Shown here: piece after piece, positions 1 through 8,238 of the stretch | Numbering within the stretch: the stretch's first letter is position 1 | Layout: each line of letters opens with the position of its first letter | NCBI GenBank assembly: GCA_012271065.1 | Contig: JAAXHE010000173.1 | Span: forward strand, 1-43,844 | Source: Candidatus Latescibacterota bacterium | Lineage (GTDB): Bacteria > Latescibacterota > UBA2968 > GCA-2709665 | Direction: 5' to 3' | Length of the DNA stretch: 43,844 nucleotides | Position numbers and translations under genes: made by a program | Notes under the pieces: model-generated | Databases searched by the model: none | Told to the model about the DNA's origin: nothing | The model's input: the letters and a program-made list of their open reading frames with translations, nothing else

Positions 1-52
1 ATCCCACGGTTCTTGGACAGCAGTGATATCTGATGTAAGGCTCAATGCCCTT

Positions 53-2017
53 TCACGGTAGTGAATCGACATCCTGTACTATCGGCTTTCGAGGGATACC
101 CGATTTGCTTTCCCTGTTGTCGCCAAAGTACTCGATAATCGTCTGAACCGCGCGTTGCTGTCCGAAGTCTGACAGAATTTCAACCGCGGGTATCTGAAAC
201 GATGCCTCCAAACGAAGTAGATGCCCCCTAATTTCGTCTGCTTCCATTTTCCGTGTCGAAATCGTCCCGCGTCCGTAGGCCGCTCGAATGTGTTTTTCAA
301 GGTCGCCCATTGCAAGCGCCAGAGTCGGCGCCTTGCATATCGTACGCATCCCGTCTATCGTATCGCGAATATAAGCTTGGTCGTCGATGCTATTCACCAC
401 CAGAATACAAGCGTCCGGTTTGACTCCCAACAGAAAGGCCATGGAGGTCATCGCGTGCGTGCTGTGTTCGTATACATTGTACGGTATCGTACCTGACTGG
501 GACCCCGAAAGTATGAGATCGGGCCGCTTACGCTGGCAGATTTCACGCATCTTGTAATCCAGAAATGGCACGTAGGTCTGCAATGGCAGCCGGAATGGAG
601 ACGCATATCCCATCGGGAAAGTCGCGTCCATGCCGAAGAGCGCCGAATGGTGTTCGGTCCCCAGCTGACCCACTCGATATCCCTCACGCATCAGGCGCCT
701 GCGCAATGCCAGTTGGAGTGTGAATTTGCCTTGCTGTGAACTTGTACCCATCACAGCCAGAACGGGAACGTCCACCGCAGGAAACGTCTCCGGATATTCG
801 AGTGCGCCGACGAGTTCGTCCTGGTAAACCTGCGGGTAGGCGATGTGACATCTGCGAATTTGGGCTAAATCGTATAAATCTTTATTGTCTTCCGGGGGAA
901 GCGCTTGAAAACAGAACACATTTAATCCCATGTCTAGAGCCAGTCGGGTGTATTCGCGCAGCAGGTCGCGCTTGCGCATGCGGGATAGTTGATCGACATA
1001 TCCCAATATAAGCGTGTCGGCATTCTGTACGGCCGCTTCCAGTCGTGGTTGAATGCGCAGTCCAACCGGCGGCTCACCAAGTGCCTCTCCAGCGTCTCTG
1101 CCCACCAGACCCTTGCCCGCCGGATCCGCAACGCCCACTATGTCGAATGACAACAGATCGTGATACCGAACGAGTGAATGCATTTCCTTGTTGAAGGGAT
1201 ACAGCACCGCCTTTCTTATCCAGCTAACGTCAGTCCGATTTGAAGGCGATCTGTTGACAACGCCTGTCTTCGTCGTAACCTCCGTTGATGCGCGCTGGGC
1301 TAACAGTTTCCGTATGTGGCTGGGTGTCGCGTTCGGTTTTTCTTTCAGTAGACCAGCTATGAGGCCGCTGATGTGTGGCGCCGCAAAACTGGTCCCCCCG
1401 GTCATGATGTGTTTTCCATTCAACCAGCACACCCGTTGCTCGTCGCCTCTGGCAACGAACTCAATGGGATGATCATTATTAAAGTAAAAGCCGTCAGGCT
1501 CATTGATGGCATCACCGCTTACCCCGATCACCTCTGAAAAGACCGCAGGGTAACTTGCTCCGCCGTCATTGCTTGCTGCCGCGACAAGAATGACCCCGGC
1601 AGCTAAAGCTCTGCGGCAGATATCCTGTAGAGACGCCTTGAACGTCACATCGGTCGTGCCGAGGCTCAGATTCACGATGTCCATCTTATTGTCGATGCAC
1701 CATTGAATCGCTGCAATCAACGCCCTACCATCCGCAATCAGAGAGACATCGAAAATCCTGACGCTATAGATCTCGGACTCGGGCGCCTTTTTTCTGATAA
1801 TTCCGGCGCACGCAGTGCCATGCCCGAAACAATCGGCGAAGTCCGTAGAATAGACAGGATGCCCATCGTCATTGATCGAGATGTCAACGCCTCCCGCAAT
1901 CGTCCCGATATACGGATGCGAGAGTTCAATACCGCTGTCGACGATTGCGACCTTTACACACTGTCCGTCGCTCGCAGTGTTCTTTCTTTGTCCGATTTGA
2001 ATCGACATTTCATTCAT
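53..2017 (-). CDS. Subtilisin-like (S8) serine protease fused to a DUF1611-type Rossmann/P-loop module
   Basis: This is a 654-residue two-part protein. Residues about 20-245 are a subtilase: the catalytic triad is visible as D27 (IVDSG), H66 (GHGTACAG) and S210 (GGTSFAAPH), with oxyanion Asn150. There is no signal peptide or obvious propeptide, so it probably acts in the cytoplasm. Residues about 280-410 look like a Rossmann-like domain, and about 415-650 a P-loop domain with GTSSQQGKFT at 424-433. That pair resembles DUF1611, a family whose DgcN members are reported as D-glutamate N-acetyltransferases. The start is ATG at 2017, overlapping the end of the GNAT gene by 8 bases; ATG at 2008 is equally possible, and no strong ribosome site is seen. 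As last gene of the export operon it may cleave and modify the peptide encoded at 4630-5064. The protease call is firm, the DUF1611 call moderate, the role inferred. Confidence 0.85.
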   Translation of the reverse strand: MNEMSIQIGQRKNTASDGQCVKVAIVDSGIELSHPYIGTIAGGVDISINDDGHPVYSTDFADCFGHGTACAGIIRKKAPESEIYSVRIFDVSLIADGRALIAAIQWCIDNKMDIVNLSLGTTDVTFKASLQDICRRALAAGVILVAAASNDGGASYPAVFSEVIGVSGDAINEPDGFYFNNDHPIEFVARGDEQRVCWLNGKHIMTGGTSFAAPHISGLIAGLLKEKPNATPSHIRKLLAQRASTEVTTKTGVVNRSPSNRTDVSWIRKAVLYPFNKEMHSLVRYHDLLSFDIVGVADPAGKGLVGRDAGEALGEPPVGLRIQPRLEAAVQNADTLILGYVDQLSRMRKRDLLREYTRLALDMGLNVFCFQALPPEDNKDLYDLAQIRRCHIAYPQVYQDELVGALEYPETFPAVDVPVLAVMGTSSQQGKFTLQLALRRRLMREGYRVGQLGTEHHSALFGMDATFPMGYASPFRLPLQTYVPFLDYKMREICQRKRPDLILSGSQSGTIPYNVYEHSTHAMTSMAFLLGVKPDACILVVNSIDDQAYIRDTIDGMRTICKAPTLALAMGDLEKHIRAAYGRGTISTRKMEADEIRGHLLRLEASFQIPAVEILSDFGQQRAVQTIIEYFGDNRESKSGIPRKPIVQDVDSLP

Positions 2018-2705
2018 TAACACCGCATTTAACGTCGACAATTGTCTCATGCTGCCAGTCCACCGCGACGTACAGCGAATCAACCGAATTTCTTGGCAAC
2101 CAGCGGTATACAAATATACTCAAGCCGTTAAATTCAACAGCGTCATACCCATAACTGCGTTCGTTCCGTAACGTTCGAATGTAATCGTGTCGGGCAAAAT
2201 ACGGTTGTGCATTCGGATGCTTTACAATGGATGGAAGATAATTCTCCATAAGAAGGTTCGTTCCCGGTACAGATCGAAAGCCATAGCGTTTATAGAGAGG
2301 AATGCCCTTTCGATTGAACGACCAGCTCGTGATTTCTATACGTTTGCTGTCCGATTCACAAACCATTCTCAAGCAGGCTTCCCCCAACGCAAGTGCAAAA
2401 ATGCCGCGCTTCTGAAAGTCGGGATGGGTCTCAACATGCGAAAAGACAACCTTCCCTGCATCCGCCCGATCGCGCGTGACCCTCATCGATGAAATAATGC
2501 GACCATCTTTCTTAAGCAGGAATGTCGTAACGTGCTTCCGTTCTACAAGTTCCTCAAGCAACTCACGTGGATGCGCGCGGGTATTTGAGTCTGGCTCGCG
2601 TTGATACGCCTGAGACGTCAGCGACCAATGGTGGGAATAAAGATCATCAAGGAACGCTGCGAAGTCGTCAGTGTTGTCTGGCCGAAGCCGAAGAATGTCG
2701 TACAT
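2010..2705 (-). CDS. GNAT-family N-acetyltransferase
   Basis: A 231-residue protein with an N-terminal GNAT fold. Motif A reads VETHPDFQKRGIFALALGEA, which holds the acetyl-CoA pyrophosphate-binding Q/RxxGxx core, and a later YKRYGFRSVPG segment matches the usual GNAT motif B (YxxxGF). The family transfers an acyl group from acyl-CoA to an amine. The C-terminal 60 residues or so are extra and unrecognised. The ATG at 2705 is chosen; an in-frame TTG at 2738 would add 11 residues, and neither has a clear ribosome site. The 3' end overlaps the protease-DUF1611 gene by 8 bases, indicating translational coupling. In this operon a peptide N-terminus or side-chain amine is the natural guess for substrate, but self-resistance to the product is also possible. 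Family assignment is confident, substrate unknown. Confidence 0.85.
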   Translation of the reverse strand: MYDILRLRPDNTDDFAAFLDDLYSHHWSLTSQAYQREPDSNTRAHPRELLEELVERKHVTTFLLKKDGRIISSMRVTRDRADAGKVVFSHVETHPDFQKRGIFALALGEACLRMVCESDSKRIEITSWSFNRKGIPLYKRYGFRSVPGTNLLMENYLPSIVKHPNAQPYFARHDYIRTLRNERSYGYDAVEFNGLSIFVYRWLPRNSVDSLYVAVDWQHETIVDVKCGVNE

Positions 2706-2947
2706 GGCGTAGAGACGCGAGCGCCGTTCCAATGACAATTGGCAACGTATGGTCTGACGCGAGCTGAAAGTTCGCGACTGATTGCGCTGTGCAAACGGTA
2801 GTCTTAGGCGACACGTAGGCGATTTAGGGACGGGCGGCGTGCACTACGATAACGTTGAGTTGCTTTTCTCACCGCCCACCGATTGACAAGAGACTCAAAT
2901 GAATGGATCACATCGCATTTGGAACGTGGGAATGAATCGCATATGAC

Positions 2948-3754
2948 CTACATGACCAAATGTCCGCCAAACATGAACCCAATTAGAAAAGCTAACGGGA
3001 AATTCAGATTTACACATCCGTGAAAGACCATACACAACAAAAGACTGCGCCTGGACTCATAGAGATAGACGACGAAGCAGGAGAGTAATGTCAATATGAC
3101 CAGGTACTGCAGTAACAGATGCCAATACCCATTTGCGATCAGATAGTGCACGTGGCTATGAGCAAAAACGAACACGCCAATACCTATTACGAGAGCCCGC
3201 ATTGTCCCGAACCTTTTCCTAATGGCGCCGTAGAATAATCCACGATAAATCACTTCTTCTTGGATTGGCGCTATAATGACTCCGCCTAAAATGTCGGACA
3301 ACCTTTCGATGACAAAGTCTGGTGGCTGTGGCCCCAATCCCTCGCGAAAATGCAAGGGCAACTGATACGCCGTCAGTCCCAAACCGAGATAAATCCATAG
3401 AAGAAACTGCCGTTTTTCGGGTATATCATGGAATACCATTTTCCGTAGCTCAAACCGCCCGAATCTCACAAGCACGAATAGGATCAATAGCAGATTAGTC
3501 GATTCCAGCAATCCTAACAAAAACTCCGGATCCGGAGTGGATCTGAGGAGCCAGGGATAGGCATAAGTCGACATAATGTTGATCTCTATAATTACAGCAA
3601 TAGACCAGATCAAGCCACTTGCGAATGAGATCTGCAACGTGGCCGGCCACGATTTGTCCTCATTCGGAAATTCTGATTCGTAATGTTTGGATGTTGATGG
3701 GTTTACTTCCATATCATATCTGGATTCGCGATTTGTGGGTGGCATCTGTTTCAA
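2948..3754 (-). CDS. CPBP-family intramembrane glutamic protease (Abi/CAAX-like)
   Basis: A 268-residue polytopic membrane protein. All three CPBP motifs are intact: EExxxR (E166, E167, R171 in QEEVIYRG), FxxxH (F195 to H199 in FVFAHSH) and HxxxN (H245 to N249 in FHGCVN). At least six hydrophobic segments run from about residue 45 to the end. Members cleave CAAX-type or other peptides inside the membrane, and many bacterial copies sit in bacteriocin loci as immunity or maturation proteins. The ATG overlaps the TPR gene stop by 4 bases (ATGA), so the two are translationally coupled. Here it may trim the exported peptide or protect the producer; both are inferences from position. About 240 bases separate it from the GNAT start, with nothing recognisable in between. 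Confidence 0.9.
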   Translation of the reverse strand: MKQMPPTNRESRYDMEVNPSTSKHYESEFPNEDKSWPATLQISFASGLIWSIAVIIEINIMSTYAYPWLLRSTPDPEFLLGLLESTNLLLILFVLVRFGRFELRKMVFHDIPEKRQFLLWIYLGLGLTAYQLPLHFREGLGPQPPDFVIERLSDILGGVIIAPIQEEVIYRGLFYGAIRKRFGTMRALVIGIGVFVFAHSHVHYLIANGYWHLLLQYLVILTLLSCFVVYLYESRRSLLLCMVFHGCVNLNFPLAFLIGFMFGGHLVM

Positions 3755-4542
3755 TCCGATAGATCTAATATTTGGAATTCCCTGCTTGACAGCAGGAATT
3801 CGAATGCAGACTCTTCTCGGATCCTCCGTTTTAGGTCCGGTTTCAGCGAGAGTGCTTTCTGCAGCGCGAAAAGAGCCCGTTCCTTCTCTCGCGCAATACC
3901 GAGGGCGCGGGCCAGGCTATACCAGGTGTCGCCATTTTTGGGATTTAGCTTGGTTGACCGATCCAGGGCGACGATGGCTTCGCACAACCTGCCCAACTTA
4001 TGTAGGGCGATCCCACGGTTGTTCCAGGCTTCGGCATAATTCGGTTGGATTTCCAACGCACGCCCAAAAGACTCGAGGGCGTCATCCAATCGGTTCAGAT
4101 TTATTAATACACCGCCTCTATTATTCCATAACGAAGGCTCCGAGGGCAAGTTTCTCAGTGCTTGATCATAGACTTCAAGTGCTGCACCACTTTCCCCCAA
4201 CTGCGTAAGCAGTATACCTCTATTTGCCCAATAGTCTGTATTCGTGGAGTCGACCTCGGTGGCGCGTGTATACATCTCAAGAGCGTTCCGGTCCTCTTTC
4301 ATATGGCGATGGATCAAGCCGCTCCTGAACCATGCGACCGCATTGTCAGGATTTAGCTGGACGCTATGTCCATAGGCATTCAGCGCTTCTTCGAACTTGC
4401 GAGCCTTCCAAAACTTGGTCCCTTTCTCAAACCAGCGTTGCGCTTCAAAACTCGCCTTATATGGCTCAAAGACGTAGATGGTAAGGTGATAGTATGCGAT
4501 CGTAAATACAACAGGAAACGAGATGAGTAGGATTTTTTTCAT
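3751..4542 (-). CDS. Membrane-anchored tetratricopeptide-repeat (TPR) protein
   Basis: A 263-residue protein. Residues 4-25 form one hydrophobic segment (signal anchor), followed by five or six TPR units from about residue 35 to 235. Repeats with the typical W-x-N-R-G and A-L-x-x-x-x-x-A-L-x-x-x-P spacing are plain, for example at NNRGGVLINL and NNRGIALHKL. TPR arrays bind peptides and assemble complexes, so this could hold the exported peptide or link the exporter to the protease. It lies directly downstream of the candidate precursor gene (87-base gap with two hairpins) and its stop overlaps the CPBP start. Its start ATG at 4542 has only a weak ribosome site, which would make its translation lower than that of the precursor. 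No enzyme domain is seen. Confidence 0.85.
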   Translation of the reverse strand: MKKILLISFPVVFTIAYYHLTIYVFEPYKASFEAQRWFEKGTKFWKARKFEEALNAYGHSVQLNPDNAVAWFRSGLIHRHMKEDRNALEMYTRATEVDSTNTDYWANRGILLTQLGESGAALEVYDQALRNLPSEPSLWNNRGGVLINLNRLDDALESFGRALEIQPNYAEAWNNRGIALHKLGRLCEAIVALDRSTKLNPKNGDTWYSLARALGIAREKERALFALQKALSLKPDLKRRIREESAFEFLLSSREFQILDLSD

Positions 4543-4580
4543 TTACCGAGCCAAGTTGATTTTGCGGTTTACAAAGATCA

Positions 4581-4619
4581 GCCTTCGGGGGCTAATTGTC
4601 CTACACCGGCGCTCCGGTG
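4581..4619 (-). promoter_or_regulatory. Two hairpins in the gap between the candidate precursor gene and the TPR gene
   Basis: Reading the minus strand after the stop at 4630, the first hairpin is CACCGG-AGCG-CCGGTG (4619-4604) and the second is AGCC-CCCGAA-GGCT (about 4594-4580), followed by GATCTTTG. Neither has a good U-tract, so partial attenuation or transcript processing fits better than full termination. The 13-base core GCCTTCGGGGGCT at 4581-4593 recurs inverted at 5111-5123. Confidence 0.4.
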
Positions 4620-4629
4620 CTTCGATTGG

Positions 4630-5064
4630 CTAGTGGTACAGGGTTTGACCACGACTCGTATCAATGTCTACGCCGTTATAGTTGGGATGAGGGGCAGGCG
4701 GCAACGGTGGTGGGGGTGACGGCGCGCCGATAGCCACGGCCAATCGGGCCGTATGTTGTGTGCCAAAATGAACAGTGGAGACTGTAGTGACTATGCTATC
4801 TGGATCATTACCTCGCCCTCGACTGATGCTGATATCTGCGCGCGTGAGGACCTTATGGGTAGTCCTGAGGTGCATACCAGGCAATCTGGTATTCGTCTCA
4901 ACCCCTGGCTGACTGCTGAGTATTGGTTTTACTGTCACGGGTGCGGGTTTTTTCTCTTTCTTTTCTTCTTCCTCTTCCTCTTCTCCGCTATATGCGAGCA
5001 CTGCCAGATATGCTTGGGTACCATAAAGCGCGGTGCTCTTCTTGTGCAACGGTGTTTTCAACAT
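4630..5064 (-). CDS. Candidate exported or precursor peptide: acidic/lysine tract plus proline-rich tail, unknown family
   Basis: A 144-residue protein that I do not recognise. Its translation start is strongly supported: AAGGAGA lies 7 bases before the ATG at 5064, the best ribosome site in the operon. Layout: a basic hydrophobic head (1-26, with two Tyr-Leu-Ala type stretches), seven consecutive Glu (28-34), then KKEKK, a Val/Thr/Ser-rich middle (40-113), a poly-proline run (115-126) and a Tyr/Asn/Asp tail ending TLYH. There is no cysteine, no membrane helix and no standard signal peptide. It sits between the exporter and the protease genes, on the same strand, bounded by inverted repeats. 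Position, composition and high expected translation make it the likely cargo of the neighbouring exporter, but this is inference. A structural or regulatory low-complexity protein cannot be excluded. Confidence 0.65.
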   Translation of the reverse strand: MLKTPLHKKSTALYGTQAYLAVLAYSGEEEEEEEKKEKKPAPVTVKPILSSQPGVETNTRLPGMHLRTTHKVLTRADISISRGRGNDPDSIVTTVSTVHFGTQHTARLAVAIGAPSPPPPLPPAPHPNYNGVDIDTSRGQTLYH

Positions 5065-5133
5065 TGCAATTCTCCTTGGTCTTGGTGTGAAAAGCGGACT
5101 TGCTGTGAAAAGCCCCCGAAGGCCGAATCTTGA

Positions 5134-6849
5134 TCAAATACTCGCTGCGATTTCGTACATGTGTGCATAAACGCCGTCTCGCTGAGCTAAGGTCTCGTGC
5201 GATCCGCGCTCAACAATTCGCCCGATATCCAGCACCACAATTTCATCCGCGTTTCGAATGGTCGAGAGCCGATGCGCGATGATGATGGTGGTTCTACCCT
5301 GTCTGACGGTTTTCAATGCTTCCTGTATATGATGTTCGGATTCCATATCCAGCGCGGCAGTGGGTTCATCAAGAATCAATATGGGTGTATTCAATAAAAG
5401 TACCCGCGCTAACGCGATTCGCTGTTTCTGACCTTCCGACATCTGCGCCCCTTGTTCACCTACCAAGGTTTCGTACCCCTCGGGCAAGGATTCAATAAAG
5501 CTGTGTATGTACGCGGCCCGCGTTGCATCCTGAACATCCCGCAAGGGAATGTCATGTTCAAACCTCAGGTTATCTAGAATACTGCCCTGAAACAAAATAC
5601 TCCCCTGCATTGCGAATCCCACCTGCTGACGGACGGAACGCAGGCGGTACTGACGAAGGTCTTGGCCGTCAATAGATACATGTCCCTCCTGTGGGTCATA
5701 GAATCTCGGTATCAATTTCGCAAGTGTCGACTTGCCAGAGCCACTCCTGCCAACTAGGGCAATGGTGGATTTAGCAGGAATCCTCAGCACTATGTGGCGG
5801 AGTACCGGCTGCCCTTCTTGATAACAGAACGTAACGTCATGAAATCCGATTTCGCCCTCAACTTGCGCCAGTGTAGGCATCCCTGGACGATCTCGAACCT
5901 CGGGTCTAATGTCATAGATTTCGAAGAAACGATTGATGCGAACCAGCGCCATTTCGACCTGGCCGACAAGGCCGATGAGATTGCCGATCGGTCCATAGAG
6001 ATAGCCCACATAGGCCGAGAACGCCATGTAGCTGCCCAACGAGAGATTGCCCTTCAGAACCTGCGTCCATCCATACCAGCCATATGCCAGTGTACCTGCT
6101 GTTGTAACCAGCGTTCCCAAGAAGCCAAATCCACCGCTCAAGTGCGTTGACCTGATTTGCAATTTTGAGACGTTAACGAAAACGCTTCTGAGCCTGTTAT
6201 AAAATACCGCTTCCAACCCGAGTGCCTGTACCGTGCGGATGCCTGAAAGCGATTCGTAGGATTTGGCTGACAGCTCTGCCGATGCTTCCGTCAAATTCTT
6301 GGAAACTCTGCTGAGGTATTTCTTTGATATGAAGATCAACGCCGTGTCAAAGGGCAATACAGCCAGACTCAACAAAGCCAACTTCCAGTTAATGTAGAGC
6401 AAAATAGGTGGGAAAATGAGCAGTTGAAGCGTGTTCATGATCAGACTGTTTACCATCGCTATGGTGCTGTCGATTGAACTATCCATATCCCTGAATCGAG
6501 AAAGGATCTCACCGGTCTGCCGGTTATCGAAGAAGCTGAAATCAAGCGACTGGACATGAGAATAGAACCGCGACTTGAATTCCAGCCCCATATTTACGCC
6601 CACGTACCGTCCAAAATAGCTATTCAATAGATCCGTCAATCCCAGGCCAACGGAAAGGACTGCACCCGCGATTAGAATAAAGGTCATTAGCGTATGGTCT
6701 TTGTGTGGAAAGACGTCATCAATAAGGACTTTTGTGATGTACGGACCTGGGATCTGCAAAAACATGATCATGACACCGACGAGGAAGGACTGGAAGATGA
6801 ACCGCCAGTACGGACGAAGCAATCGGATGATTTTCAGGATCTGACGCAT
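5134..6849 (-). CDS. ABC exporter, fused transmembrane and ATPase domains, no C39 peptidase domain
   Basis: A 571-residue half-transporter. Residues about 15-310 are the six-helix exporter membrane domain, about 335-565 the ATPase. Walker A is GRSGSGKST near residue 370, Walker B ILILDEPTAALD near 490, and the H-loop IIAHRLS near 520. The signature is MSEGQKQR rather than LSGGQ. Proteins of this type with an HlyD partner export peptides, proteins or lipids across both membranes. Unlike typical bacteriocin exporters, it lacks the N-terminal C39 protease that removes leader peptides; the S8 or CPBP protease in the operon could fill that role. It starts 8 bases after the HlyD stop, so the two are one unit. 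A TolC-like outer-membrane partner is not in the window. Confidence 0.92.
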   Translation of the reverse strand: MRQILKIIRLLRPYWRFIFQSFLVGVMIMFLQIPGPYITKVLIDDVFPHKDHTLMTFILIAGAVLSVGLGLTDLLNSYFGRYVGVNMGLEFKSRFYSHVQSLDFSFFDNRQTGEILSRFRDMDSSIDSTIAMVNSLIMNTLQLLIFPPILLYINWKLALLSLAVLPFDTALIFISKKYLSRVSKNLTEASAELSAKSYESLSGIRTVQALGLEAVFYNRLRSVFVNVSKLQIRSTHLSGGFGFLGTLVTTAGTLAYGWYGWTQVLKGNLSLGSYMAFSAYVGYLYGPIGNLIGLVGQVEMALVRINRFFEIYDIRPEVRDRPGMPTLAQVEGEIGFHDVTFCYQEGQPVLRHIVLRIPAKSTIALVGRSGSGKSTLAKLIPRFYDPQEGHVSIDGQDLRQYRLRSVRQQVGFAMQGSILFQGSILDNLRFEHDIPLRDVQDATRAAYIHSFIESLPEGYETLVGEQGAQMSEGQKQRIALARVLLLNTPILILDEPTAALDMESEHHIQEALKTVRQGRTTIIIAHRLSTIRNADEIVVLDIGRIVERGSHETLAQRDGVYAHMYEIAASI

Positions 6850-6857
6850 CGAATCGC

Positions 6858-8138
6858 TCAGTTCACGGCGGGTTCGTCTTCAGGATGTTCCTCAAGGCGA
6901 TATATCTCCGGTTTCCCGATTCTACCGACGGTTTTCAGGAACTTTTTCCAGAGCAACTCAACGATCGGGCCGCGCTCGGTTACGATTTTGGCCTCAACAC
7001 CCATCCCGTATTTAAGCGAATACACTTTTTCCCCAACCGTTACATTCGGATCGCTGACTTGCACCTTTACGGGATAGACCGCGGCGGCGATGCCAGGCGG
7101 AGCCATGCCGGCGCCTACCGGCGTCGCTGATTCTGGTTTTCCAGGCACGTCGGATACAATCCCCTCGAATATCTTGTATTCCATGTGTGGAAACGCGTTT
7201 ACGTATAACCTCACCATCTGTCCGACTTTGACCTTTGGAATATCCACCTCCTGAATCATCACCTGTGCCTGCCATCCGCTCAGCTCCGCCAGTTCCAGTA
7301 CCGCTTCGCCGGCCAGGACGCGGTCTCCGATGCGTTTGTCCAGGTCACGGGTTAACACGGTCCCATAGACGGGCGCGTGGATATTCATCTGTTCCAGGTG
7401 CGTCTTCAGAAGACGATACCGAACCCGAAGTTTGCGGTATATCTGTTTCAACTCATTCAACTCCTGTTTACGACTATCCAGCGCGGCCAGGCGTCGTTTT
7501 GCATGCTCGATTTCTATTTTGGCCCTTTGCAGTTTTATTTTGTGCTCTCGCATGGGAATAAGCTTGTCGATTGGATGTTCGAAATCTTCATGTTTGTGGA
7601 AAGGCAAAACTGAATGGTTAAATTCATATTCTACACGTGCTCTCTCCATATGGAGAATCTCGGTGTCCCGGTCAGTTTCGGCCCTTGCAATATCCATTTC
7701 AATGATTGCACGCTCGCGTTCCAAATTCGCTGGCAAAGCGATGCGTTGAATCTCATTCAGTTTCATTTCATTTTCGATCTGCTCCAGCTCATTGCGCAGA
7801 TCGGTATCATCCAGGGTCAGCAAGAGATCGCCCTCCGTGACGTCCTGCCCGTGCTTTACAAGAACCGTCCCGATCAATCCAGGCCGTCGAGACTTAACAA
7901 TTTTTCGCGAGGTTGGCTGCACGTGACCGTGACCGTTAACGGTAACGTCCATTCCCAGATGCCAGCCCAGAAAAACGACGAGTCCAACCATGCATCCGAC
8001 GACGCACAAGATGGCGAGCAGGAAGAAGCGCACGAACCGAAAACCGATACCTGAAGTTGAAAGGACTTCCGTCGCCTCTGTGTTTTCGAGAGAGTCACCC
8101 TTGTTCGAACGTACCTTTGAACGGTGATATCGGTTCAT
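6858..8138 (-). CDS. HlyD-family periplasmic adaptor (membrane fusion protein)
   Basis: A 426-residue type I secretion or efflux adaptor. There is a short cytoplasmic N-terminus, one membrane helix at about 37-59, then a lipoyl/barrel-sandwich half at 65-110 (GTVLVKHGQDVTEGDLLLTLDD), a long helical hairpin at about 110-255 rich in Glu, Arg and Lys, the second lipoyl half (IHAPVYGTVL), and a beta-barrel region to about 400. This is the standard adaptor layout that bridges an inner-membrane ABC exporter and an outer-membrane duct. It is the first gene of the seven-gene minus-strand operon, 8 bases before the exporter. The ATG at 8138 has a weak GGTGATGG-type ribosome site. I saw no convincing promoter just upstream. 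Confidence 0.92.
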   Translation of the reverse strand: MNRYHRSKVRSNKGDSLENTEATEVLSTSGIGFRFVRFFLLAILCVVGCMVGLVVFLGWHLGMDVTVNGHGHVQPTSRKIVKSRRPGLIGTVLVKHGQDVTEGDLLLTLDDTDLRNELEQIENEMKLNEIQRIALPANLERERAIIEMDIARAETDRDTEILHMERARVEYEFNHSVLPFHKHEDFEHPIDKLIPMREHKIKLQRAKIEIEHAKRRLAALDSRKQELNELKQIYRKLRVRYRLLKTHLEQMNIHAPVYGTVLTRDLDKRIGDRVLAGEAVLELAELSGWQAQVMIQEVDIPKVKVGQMVRLYVNAFPHMEYKIFEGIVSDVPGKPESATPVGAGMAPPGIAAAVYPVKVQVSDPNVTVGEKVYSLKYGMGVEAKIVTERGPIVELLWKKFLKTVGRIGKPEIYRLEEHPEDEPAVN

Positions 8139-8238
8139 CGGATGCCATCACCCATGATCCTGTATCATGCAATTCTCATTACTGAAGGCGGCCATTGCGC
8201 CAACTTGAGCCTGTCAGCCCGTTGAAAAGCCCACCCGG

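Larger units (their letters stand above)
4581..5123. repeat. 13-bp perfect inverted repeat flanking the candidate precursor gene
   Basis: GCCTTCGGGGGCT at 4581-4593 (plus strand) returns as AGCCCCCGAAGGC at 5111-5123, so the two copies face each other across the 144-codon gene. Both copies have GATCA just outside, at slightly different spacing. The 5111-5123 copy, read on the minus strand, is followed by TTTTC. In addition TGTGAAAAGC is directly repeated at 5086-5095 and 5104-5113. Confidence 0.6.

Noticed and set aside
2883..2912. Plus-strand TTGACA in the CPBP-GNAT gap
   Set aside because: No matching -10 box and no plus-strand gene follow.
4945..4985. Glu/Lys tract of the peptide gene as a sequencing artefact or simple repeat
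   Set aside because: GAA and GAG codons are mixed irregularly and the frame stays open on both sides, so it is not a pure repeat slip.
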